A stretch of DNA of 64,000 nucleotides from NCBI GenBank assembly GCA_037176845.1, contig JAYKXP010000085.1, forward strand, positions 62,001 through 126,000. The letters are read 5' to 3'. The notes beneath the pieces are model-generated. The model saw only the letters and a program-made list of their open reading frames with translations. It did not search any database and was not told the DNA's origin. Numbering within the stretch: the first letter of the stretch is position 1; every line of letters starts with the position of its first letter. Of the stretch, positions 46,626 to 56,211 are shown one piece after another. This DNA is from Paramarasmius palmivorus (taxonomy: Eukaryota; Basidiomycota; Agaricomycetes; Agaricales; Marasmiaceae). The position numbers were made by a program, and so were the translations under genes.

Positions 46626-48342
46626 TTTATTCAGTATCTGATTTCCCTGTTATTTTCTGTATGTATCTGTACACGTGAAAATGTCTGTTCTATAGTATTT
46701 ACCGAGGAATACAAAGTCCATGCACTACACAATCAGTATTCCGACAATCCTTGGTGAACAGTGAACACCTCAGCTTCGATCTGTCAGACTGATAATCGAA
46801 TTTTGAGTAAGCTACTAACACCGTGCAGGACGCAAAAAAGAAACGGACCTTTCTTCGACTCGAGCTCTCTTCAGTTATCTTACAATGCCAGATCACGGAC
46901 TTCAACGAACATCATTCGGGCACAAACTTCCAGACCTTCGTCTCTGTACTGTCGCACAACTTCAACGTCCAACTGTAACACCCCTCCTCTGTCCAGAATC
47001 TCGGACCTCCACCAAATCTTTCATGTTGCAACATGGCTCATCCTGGTCAAGTTCCAGCATCTCTTTTGCATCTTCGTTCTCCCAAGCAACCACGTATACC
47101 CGATATGCTCTGCAAGAAGAAGACACAGTCATCACCCTATTTGGAATTGAGGACGGAAGGAAAGAGTGTGTTGAAAGAAGCTTTGGTGGAGCTACTACAG
47201 GACTCGCAAGCCTCAAAACTCCGTCCTCAGGCCTCAGTGCGTTAACTGCAGATATCTATATTAAGGGCCGTCTCATACTGACTATTTTTTAGTAAAACTC
47301 TTATCAACCTCTCTCGTTGCAATTATCGAACCAATTCTTTGGGCTGTGGGCGTTCGAGCGCAGGCTGCACTACCCTCAGGCTCATCGGGAAGCTTAGCAC
47401 AGTCTATGGACGGGCTTGCAATATATGATAATTACTGCTGCAATTTTGTGTGCAGTGTGATCTTCAATGGGAGTTGGGACAATGAAACGTGCGTATATAC
47501 TACGAAATCCTCAATGCCGGTTTCAAGTTTTTGCTCACATCTCAATCTTGCAGGAATTTATCTACGGTTGTCTGCGCTTCCTACCGACCATCAAGGCCAT
47601 AGATTTGTGAATAGCAATGCGGTATAGTCGATGCGAAGACACGCGCATAGTAGTATCGCGGATTTCGACACCAATGAACGCATCTAGTGATCATCAGCAT
47701 CGAACGGCCGCTCACCCAAGTGTTCTGCACGACAACTTCACCCCAAAAGAATCACAACATTTGAACATTCGATGTTGGCAGCTGGAAGAGAACCCGAGCA
47801 CCACAGAACGATGCAATACTCCAGGCTCATGTGGCCCTAATGCTGTTTTCCGCAGAGGTCATTACAAGATTTTATCTACATTCTTTTCGTATTCGGCTTA
47901 TACAAACTTCTAGGAGACCTGATTATACGTACGGCACTGGCTGTGGAAGCTCAAACGACATATGCATTACCCCATACTAGCTTCCATCTCTGTTCGGAAG
48001 TAGGCTTTAAATCGACGCCGGTTGGATATCTACACGAGGAGTGTAACTGCTCCCTGCTGCCTATCATAAGCACACAGCATCACAAATCAGCAAATCCCGG
48101 GCCCAATGGTTCACGCTGTATGGGCATGTTCTACGACCCCATTTCTTTCCGACTGGTGCTCGCGAAGCTGCTCATCTTCCCATGACTCCACTTTTGACGT
48201 TGTAGAAATCATCTATTAGTCGTCAATAGCATCCTGAGGCTTCGAACGGCTGACAGCCTGCTGTGAACACTTTGTGTTTTGACGAGACTTGTGACAATCA
48301 TTGGCACTAGTCCGTTACCTTACACAAGAAGACTTGCGTGAC

Positions 48343-48856
48343 CTAGGAAGCGGGACATTTGCCATCCAGAATCGACGGCGCCCGATGACTGTAACACAAT
48401 AGCTTTCTGCAATCACCGCAGCGGACGCGGCGAAGGGTGACAGAGGACAGATGTTGTAGAGCACGGGTGTACAGGCCGATTTCACATTCACCGTTATCGT
48501 CGACAGCCAACGGCAAGACGACCTTGAAGACGAGCAACACGTCCCTGATCTACATCGTCGTCCACGCTGGGACGGAGGGGAGGCCTAGGGGGCTGAACAA
48601 CTCGAGTACAACTTCGCGACTCGGACAATAGTCACCTGTCCTCAATGTCAGGCATCTGGCAAGCACCCCAGAACTGTACCAATGTCATCTTTCTCCATTT
48701 ATCCCAATGTTCTTGTTGGCGAGCTCCCATTCGGAGTCCAGAACTCGATATCGTAGCGTCCTGACACTCAACCTTAGGTACGTACTCACGTTTGCGTTTA
48801 TACTGCAAAATGACCCAGAATTTCTCTGTACAGGCACATTCCGTCATCACGTTCAT
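48343..48856 (-). CDS. Possible small gene with C-x-x-C motif, unsure
   Basis: Two minus-strand frames, 48856-48632 and 48540-48343, are separated by a stretch that could hold a GTGACT...CCCTAG intron (about 48581-48631). The downstream frame ends in R-C-G-D-C-R-K-L-L-C-Y-S-H-R-A-P and has GC-ending codons typical of expressed genes here. The phase across the gap cannot be fixed by eye, since the best intron joins a frame that stops near 48493. May be a real small protein, a long-untranslated exon or a decayed gene. No family recognised. Confidence 0.25.
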
Positions 48857-49213
48857 GAAATGGCAGCCAGAATGCCCCGTGAGGCATGTTGTGCAAACTC
48901 TGCATTGTGCCTTTAGGCGTTTGTTAGTTCCGGTCTCATTCTAGCTGCTATGGCTGAACGTCTCCAGCTCAACTCGCTGAAAGGGCACATATAGTTCACT
49001 CCGAAGATTTGATAATTACACTAAGTTAGCGTAAGGCCTCTCACTGCGTTCACTGTAGTCCTGCAGCAGGTGACTGACAGTGAACATGGTTCTTGGCCTG
49101 TCAAGGTTTTCTACGCCGCTGACTTCTTGGGGGTGGAGTGCTAGAGTTACGGTTTGCCACCTCGGCTCGATTTGAAGCCTGAAATGCAACAGCGTGGACT
49201 ATCTACCTCGACC

Positions 49214-49220
49214 TATAAAA
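49214..49220 (+). promoter_or_regulatory. TATA box
   Basis: TATAAAA 71 nt before the ATG at 49285. Confidence 0.6.
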
Positions 49221-49284
49221 GTCGCTGTGTTACTGCTAAAAAAAGCTCAGATTTCTTCCACTGACTTATCGACACAAGAATCCA

Positions 49285-50117
49285 ATGGCCCACGTCCAAA
49301 CTGCCGGTGAGTTCCAAGTGGAAAAAATTAGAAAAAACTGCAAGCTGAAGCCTACCCCAGAAGAAAAAGAACTCATTGCCAAATGGAATGCGGGTGACTA
49401 CTCCGCCGAAGGTTGGGTTAACAAGTAAGTCACTTTAATAACTCGTCGAGATGACACTGTACCAAAATACTCCCTTCTCTTTCCACTGTCTTCAGCACGG
49501 AGGGACTCACCGAAGAAGCACTTAATGGCTTAGCTCTGTTCAATACCAGGAAATGTTGGTTCATACTTTCATATGTTTAGCATCCACCTTGTCACATTTC
49601 ACCGTACAGACTTCGGCACTGATAATCTTGACGAAACGGAGCTGCCCGCGGTCTCTGACACGGACGTTGCTGCACTATTGAAGAACTTCCTTGCTGAAGC
49701 ATCTGGAGATGCCCGCATGGGTGTCACAACTGGCAGGGTTAACAACGTCCCTGCCGTTATTGCTGAGGTGTTCCACAACTTTGCGCCTGGTTTTGGGCGC
49801 TTCCGAGTTGTTTTTGAACGTCAGGGCTCTGCGGGGAACGCTAGTATCAATGGTAAAGTGATGTATTATATGCTGTGGAGATGTGACTAATGACTGGGTT
49901 CCATAAAGGTCGGGTACGCTGGACAACTGGCAGCGCCGTTTCGGGCACGTATGGTCCCGCGGTCCTTCAGAACGATCCTCCGGGTCCTCAACGTCAGGTG
50001 GTTCTCAGCGCGACGACGACGAGTGTTCCTCCGTCGCCGAGGTTGCAGTTTTCCGGTCCCTCTGGCACGCTTACTTTCACGACGACATTCAGAGCCAACG
50101 GACGCTACCAGGCCTAG
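49285..50117 (+). CDS. Orphan soluble protein with beta-rich C-terminus
   Basis: Four exons (about 49285-49423, 49498-49553, 49610-49854 and 49909-50117) join in phase, giving about 215 residues ending at TAG 50115-50117. The N-terminal half is charged and helical (K-P-T-P-E-E-K-E-L-I-A-K-W, then T-E-E-A-L-N-G-L-A). The C-terminal half alternates Val, Thr, Arg and Gly (R-F-R-V-V-F-E-R-Q-G, G-R-V-R-W-T-T-G-S-A), suggesting a beta sandwich. No signal peptide or membrane segment, so a cytosolic protein. Not recognised as a known family. The TATA box and good codon use suggest it is expressed. The intron at 49554 has an unusual GTTGGT donor. Confidence 0.65.
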
Positions 50118-50959
50118 TATTTTGCAGCCCCTTTGTTATCTTTGTAACAGTATAAAGGAACATACTTTATCAGTTCGAGCTGACAGTGATAGCTCCACAC
50201 GGAACCGGTATATTCGATGCTGCATATTTGTCAGTATGGGAGAGTAATCGAGGGTGAAGAACTTACAGAACAAGGCTATATCAGCCACTGATGCGATCTT
50301 TTGAAATTGCGACATTGATTGGATACTAGTGAGGCGTCGGAATATTTAAACACGAGAATAATCAATATCAGATTGCTTATCGGGTAGGCGTATGTGCACA
50401 TACCGAAGCATTATAATTAAATGTTCACCTTACGGGGTGGTGGCTTTGCTGCTGTGACTAATAGTGTGAATAAATATACCAATCGGTTCAACAAGGGTGA
50501 CATACCTAGCTGGTGGGCGACCCGAGTTTTGGCGAATGGCTAGATATATGAACCATATATTGGGTACGCGTTCTAAGATCTAAACCTTGGGGTGCCTATG
50601 TGTCTTCATCAGCAATCCCTGTGTTCGGGAATCTTCGGCGGACTCAAATTTTTGTGCAGGAAACCAATTAATATTGCAGGTTTATAAGAGACGATTTAGG
50701 CGTAGAATACTCATTCATACTACGAAGAGAGATGACGCGACGCGAAATAGTACTTAGATGAGATTTTTCCACAGTTACTCGGTGCCACTCGTGAATGGCA
50801 CATGACGAAATTTTCAGGACTCAGTACTCAGGTCCCATCTCGGGCCCAGCAACTCTGACAGTGATAGAGAGTTGGGCAGATGGCTTCTCCCGTCCTCATG
50901 GGGAAATTACATATACAGCAGCTGTTCCCCTTCTCTGCTCTCTACCTTCATCGCCTCCC
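50118..50959. other. Intergenic region
   Basis: About 840 bp of AT-rich sequence. A frame runs from 50795 into the next gene, but the family start motif lies at 50960, so the upstream part is taken as leader. No repeat of note. Confidence 0.45.
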
Positions 50960-53157
50960 ATGTCCTTTTTCCAGGGATCCCATCGGCTTGCCATTGAAGG
51001 CGGGACATTCTCGTCTGTTGGTAGGGACCAGGTCAATATAACACAGTGCTCGCACCACAGGGAAGGAAGAAAACGGACGATTCTGGACGAGGCACGTTGT
51101 CAAGCAAATATGAGACCGGTGCTTTACTCATTCCTGTGTACTTCAGTACCAGGAGATTCCGATGGAAAAGGTTTATCTCAAGCTGAAACTCGCAGAGACC
51201 AACGTGAAGATAGAGTATAAAAAAGAATGGAGAAATGTAGATGCTCGTCGAACCATTCACACTGCTAGGATCCGCGGGGAAGACAAAGATGAAGAGTTTT
51301 TGCACATCCAATACAGTGGTCGTGATGCCGCCAAAGTGAGGATGATGCTCCTTATCCAGTAGATGTGATCGCCGACCTCTATCGGTGTAGGCATGCAAAC
51401 TCGACTTTGATGCCTTCTCCGCTGTCAAGTAAGCCGCGGATACTTCAAATATTGGACATCGTGTTCTGACAATCATTTAGGGATACCGACTCCCTTCAGC
51501 TATTTGGCTACAGCAACATCAATGCAATGCCTGCCCTGGTGTTTTATAATGGCGAGTCCAATTTATGGTCGTACATCCGATACCTTGTCTCAAGCCCTAG
51601 CGTTACAGCCCTTGTACCAGTAACCCATATCTGGGAACGGAACAATTTCTCGCCGATGTTATATACTTATTTTTCCTACCAAGTACCGTGTTCAGATTAT
51701 ATACTCCACTGCTGTTGGCATTGACTGTTCTTGTTCACAGGCAGTTGCGGTACAAGGCTTAGATTATACAATAGTACGTCGCTCTATATCGCTCGGTTAT
51801 CTACAACTAATGTCTTTAATAGTTGTCTCAAGAACTTTGGTTTGAGCCAGAAACCGGTTTCCTGCGCAAAGGGCCCTTTGTCCGGGATTCTAGCAACATC
51901 AACTACGACCTCGTTGATCTATCAACTATTCTACCCGATCAAGGTCTTCGTCCTTCTCTGACTCTCCAAACATGCAGCGAAACCCGTGTCCTTTTCGAAT
52001 ACCTCAATGGAACGCTCTCAATAAGCGACATCATTCGAGGCATCCGCTGGTCTACTAAAGCAGTCCTCGATTATCCAAATGACGAAGACGCAAAATCGAT
52101 TCTATCATCTCTACCTGGCACGGTTTACCACCGAGCCTCTCTGGTGTTCGTCGCTCGATACCCGGAAGACAGGGAAATATGTTATTACGAGTTTTTGGAA
52201 AGAGTATCCATTATACCGGACGCTCTGCAAGGAACCGCGTTTTCAATGGATGATGGATCTATGAGGTATGTCTGGAATGGTGGTACAGTGGGGATTTAGG
52301 CTGATTGTGATTTCAGGTTTACGTTGAAACCATTAGATATGGGAGATCTAGAGTCGTTCAAGTTGTGTTATGACTTGCGGCCCTGGGAATTATGGACCGA
52401 TTTTGCGTATTCATGGTTATCGCAGGCGCATGGGATTTTTAGCCAACTTAGGGTCGAAGAGGATGAATGGGGGCAATATTGCAAGTTTCATTGTGGGCCT
52501 CTTTGACTGAGAGTACTGATGGAATCCTGATAGGTATAATGACTAACTTTTGGCTCAATTTCGAACCTGTCAAGGAGCATGGGGCATCCCATACATGCAT
52601 GGGCCTGCCAGAGGGAACACTAATTTACCTTTTCATCCGACCTATTCCCCGCCCATGCGATGATGAAGACAGATGGGATTCCTGGCTGAGAGAGGTGAAG
52701 TATTACTGGTCGTTCGACTCTTGTGGGGCTGAAGAAATGTCAGAGCACGAACGGCTGAATCTGGGGCTTCCTGCGTTTACGACCAAGATAGAATTGTGTC
52801 AGTATTGGTGGGATCGTGACGCCTACAATGTCATCGAGATGATCCATCGTTCTCGAGAATTTGAGCCTACATCGATGGAGTTTGCTACATCTGTCGGATA
52901 CTCGATCATGGAGGTGGCAGGTAGGAAGCCGCGCTTTGAAGAATTAAATGATGATGGTGAATTTGCAATCCTGTCTCCTTTACATAAAGTGTCCTGATGT
53001 CGATGGAGATGTAGATGGTACTGGTGAAGCCATGGACATCGATGGTCTCACTTCGACATTTTCAGCGTTCAACGTCGACTCGGATGGCATGATTGTCAAC
53101 GAAATGACTATCCCGTGCAACGAGCCGCGTTGTGATGATGCTATGGAAATCGATTAA
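50960..53157 (+). CDS. Agaricomycete orphan-family protein with N-terminal I-x-GGTF-xx-V-xx-D motif
   Basis: Start ATG 50960 opens with F-F-Q-G-S-H-R-L-A-I-E-G-G-T-F-S-S-V-G-R-D, followed by K-R-T-I-L-D-E. From memory, the I-x-G-G-x-F-xx-V-x-G-D motif begins a large orphan family in mushrooms and also N-termini of some fungal NACHT proteins. Exons: 50960-51091, 51147-51335, 51391-51428, 51481-51682, 51741-51773, 51823-52265, 52317-52480 (or 52492), 52534-52956 and 53015-53157. Later family-like segments are R-R-T-I-H-T-A-R-I-R-G, S-G-R-D-A-A-K-A, Q-L-F-G-Y, P-A-L-V-F-Y-N and E-L-W-F-E-P-E-T-G. The last exon adds an acidic tail ending at TAA 53157; without that intron the frame stops at 52997. 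The intron 51092-51146 must be GC-AG. About 580-600 residues, function unknown. Confidence 0.7.
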
Positions 53158-53819
53158 GCCCAGTCCAACTTGCGTTCCTCACCTTCCCTTACTATCTTGT
53201 CCATTCTTCAGGTACAACGAGGAAAGCCAAGGACGAGCTCCGCGGTGCTGCCTGCTGCATGCTTCGCCTTCTTGCGGATTCTTTTGACAAGCACAAATAT
53301 GTATCATTGATGTACTGGGTAGTATACAATACATTCCCAAATCTACGTATTGGCTACCGTTACTAATATTGAACATCGCATGGTGCCGCACGCCTTTCCG
53401 AGACTTGACTCTGCAGCGCCAACGAAGAGCATTTACGCAACATCGAAAAATGCCTGGTGGTTGAAGAGGTCATCGTGGAAGAGAAGAGCGCTCAGGTCAA
53501 GAAAGCAAAGCCTCCGAACTGGCATTTGGGCCGGCGGTCCTACGGTCCTGCACACGCATCAGAGGAGCGTTTTCTGGGCCCAAGATACCGGCGATATAGA
53601 AGGGTAGAGTGTTGTCTGTTCAACTGATTTAGCAAAAGCAGCGCGGCTTTTGGGCACTGACGTTCATCGGCATGGTATGTAAGGCGAACACTGATGAACG
53701 CGCATAAAGTTGTGTTGACGATGTTATTTTTGAATTTTCACTCTCAAGACACTTAACAGTAGGATACGAACTATTACAAGTATAACTTAGAATGCAATAC
53801 ACCTCGAAGTAACCGAGCT
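53158..53819. other. Spacer with exon-like debris
   Basis: Two plus-strand stretches look coding: about 53219-53300 (K-A-K-D-E-L-R-G-A-A, after an acceptor-like TTCTTCAG) and 53422-53610 (E-E-H-L-R-N-I-E-K, later H-L-G-R-R-S-Y-G-P, after CTCTGCAG). No start codon or complete model was found, so they may be parts of a partial duplicate gene. The end of the spacer lies next to the minus-strand BAG gene 3' end. Confidence 0.35.
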
Positions 53820-56211
53820 TTAAGCTTCAACCTCAGACCAATCACTTCCAACATCCCCCTCATTCTTCGCAAGTCGAATTCTCGTTGAATCGTCTGTGCT
53901 TTGCGACAATAGGAAAGCATCCTCTGATCCACCATTTTGGACAATTCCTGAGGGAGTTGACGCGTCCGTACCGACATCGTAAGGCTGAATAGTGTCTACA
54001 GGACTAGAGTTTGAGGAGGCTGCTGGTGGATACGAAGATGTCGATGATGTATCAATAACATGCGAGGAATGTGAGTGCGAGTCGCCCAAAGGAGAGCTGC
54101 TACGAAGCTCCGAGACTCCTTCGACGGAAGGTTGAGCGGGCTGTTCTAAAAGAGCTGGAGCCTGCGAGTTCTCAATATTATGAGAAACTGTGTCACTATC
54201 CTCTATCGCCTCTTTGGTCGCAGTCTCGGCCTGTGCCGGGACTTTAGAGGGAACCACACTGGTCCTTTCAACATGGTTGTGGTCCATTCGTTCTCGGGAA
54301 GCTGCAGGAGCGGCAGTCTGCAGCTCAGTGTCCTTGACCAAAATGGGCTGAGCCTGAGTAATTTCTTTTGCCTCCTTCTCCTCCTTCGCAACCCGACTCT
54401 GCCACCTGCCTTCAACCTCTTTTTCCAACTCGTCAATCGCACCTTCAACTCTCTCAACAACCTCCTTCCTCCTCTGCCTCACCTCGGCACTTCCAAAACT
54501 CTCCACACTGTCAAGCTGCGACAACAGGCCCGACAGGCTCTGCTCGTAGTATCGCAGAGGATGGTTTCGTGAAGTGTACGCCAACTTCGAACTGAGCGTA
54601 TCAGAGACAGGTGAAGACGGGCGCGAAGATGGAGGTGTAAAGTCGAGTTGAGATGGGAAAGTAAAATCTTGCTGCAGTACAACAAACGCAGCCTCAATAG
54701 TGTTGACGGTGTCCATGGCGTTAACAACATCTTGCGAAGTAGCTTCACCTTCAGCCTTGGCCTGGCGTTCTTCGGCTTTCTCCTTGCCCTTCGAGGTGAA
54801 ACTGGTAGCCGAGGAGGAAGCGGATGACGGTGCTGGTGCTGGTGCTGGTGCTGACGAAGCTTGCTCGTAGGTCGCTGCATCAGCAAGCGAAGCCAAAATG
54901 GCTTGCATAGTGTCCCTGATCTCGGTGTCACAATCATTATACAGCCGAGCTTCAAGTTCATCCTTGAGCGAAGAGGGCTCAGGTCGTTTCGGACTGGGGG
55001 CAGCCTGCGAGAATATCAGTAAATGAAAGTGACAGCCAATCAAAGGAAGACGTACAACATTGTTGCATGCGTGCGCTTGCTGCATCTGAACTGGTTGAGT
55101 TGTCGAAGTGCTAGAGCTTGATCTAGACCCCGAAGGTCCAGCCTTTGAAGATGAAGCTTGAGGGGTGGAAGATGGCTCCTGTTGAGCAGCTCCCATAAAT
55201 TGCGAGCCAAGACCGAAGAGGAGCTTGACGACATCCTCTGGATTGAAATTGGCCAAATCATCGGTGGCCTTGGGTTTGGCAGTGGCCTTTGGAACAGTCG
55301 CAGGCTTAGTGACACTAGGCACAGGTGCAGTGGCGGACTGCTTCTGTTCCGTGCCGTGCGATGGCTTGCCAGCAACTCCAAAAATGAGATCGAGGAAATC
55401 TTCAGGAGAGGCGACATCCGATATAGCCGTCTTGGTGGCCTTGGTGGGTTGGGAAGGCCTGATGGCAGTGTCCTACATGAATGGACAGGTCAGAATTGCA
55501 TGAGTGATCATATTGAAAACCCAAACTTACTGAGCGAGTCAGCGGTCTTTCAAATTGACCCAGGAGATCTTCCAAAGTGATGTACACCGGATGAGAGGTT
55601 TGGCTCGAATAAGGTCTCTGTGGAAATAAATGAGCAGCTTGCACAAAGTTGATGGGATTGCAACATACCTTGCATGTTGGAGCAACACTCGCCTGCACAG
55701 TCTGAGCACGTCGCAGTTCCAGGAGTCTCTTCTCTTCCTGTTCTCGTCGACGTCTGACCAGCTCGAGTCGATTCTCTTCTTCTTTCCTCTTCTGAGCAAT
55801 TATCTCGGCCTCCTTCCTAAGTATCACCTCTCGCTCTAGCTTCTTTTGTCGAGCAGCGCGAAGCTCATCTTCTTCCATCTCGCGTCGAAGTCGAGTGAGA
55901 CGGTCCTCAGAGGCATATCCAGGTGCATGGGGGTTATAGGAGTGACGACGATGGAGAGAAAAGTCGTCGTACACGTCCAAGTGGGAAGTGTGACGCCTTC
56001 TGCTAGCCTGAATCTCCTCCAGCCTCTTCCTCAATGCCAGCTCCTCTGCCAGCTGTTCTTCCTCTCTCCTAGCTTCTTCCTCAGCGAGAAGCTCGGCCTC
56101 AGCTACCTTGGCTTCAGCTAGAGCTGCGAGATACCTGTCCCTAGGGTTGATTCGACTTGAGTGTCCGTAGAGCTGATTGCCGTAATATGGATAACGAAGA
56201 GTAGGGAGCAT
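53820..56211 (-). CDS. BAG-domain protein (Hsp70 co-chaperone type)
   Basis: Start at 56211. The N-terminal ~170 residues are a long charged helix rich in Glu, Arg, Leu and Ala (about 56130-55720). Introns at about 55621-55672, 55475-55531 and 55004-55055 are removed. A BAG domain lies in the middle: N-T-I-E-A-A-F-V-V-L-Q-Q-D-F-T-F-P, L-D-F, Y-T-S-R-N-H-P-L-R-Y-Y-E, L-L-S-Q-L-D-S-V-E-S-F-G and V-R-Q-R-R-K-E-V-V (about 54710-54400). BAG domains bind the Hsp70 nucleotide-binding domain and promote nucleotide release. The C-terminal ~180 residues are disordered and acidic, ending at 53820. A linker of repeated Ala-Pro pairs lies near 54825-54855. The BAG call is strong; the client pathway is unknown. 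Confidence 0.87.

Larger units (their letters stand above)
46626..49284. other. Long gene-poor region with possible gene remnants
   Basis: About 2.65 kb without a confidently supported gene. Plus-strand frames at 46885-47292 and 47346-47627 change frame repeatedly and lack a start-to-stop model. The minus strand at 48343-48856 has coding-like codon use and a C-G-D-C pair (listed separately as a possible gene). The last 80 bp hold the TATA box of the next gene. Confidence 0.4.

Noticed and set aside
46885..47292. Plus-strand 135-codon frame as a gene
   Set aside because: No start-to-stop model with splice sites and no family similarity; overlapping frames look equally plausible.
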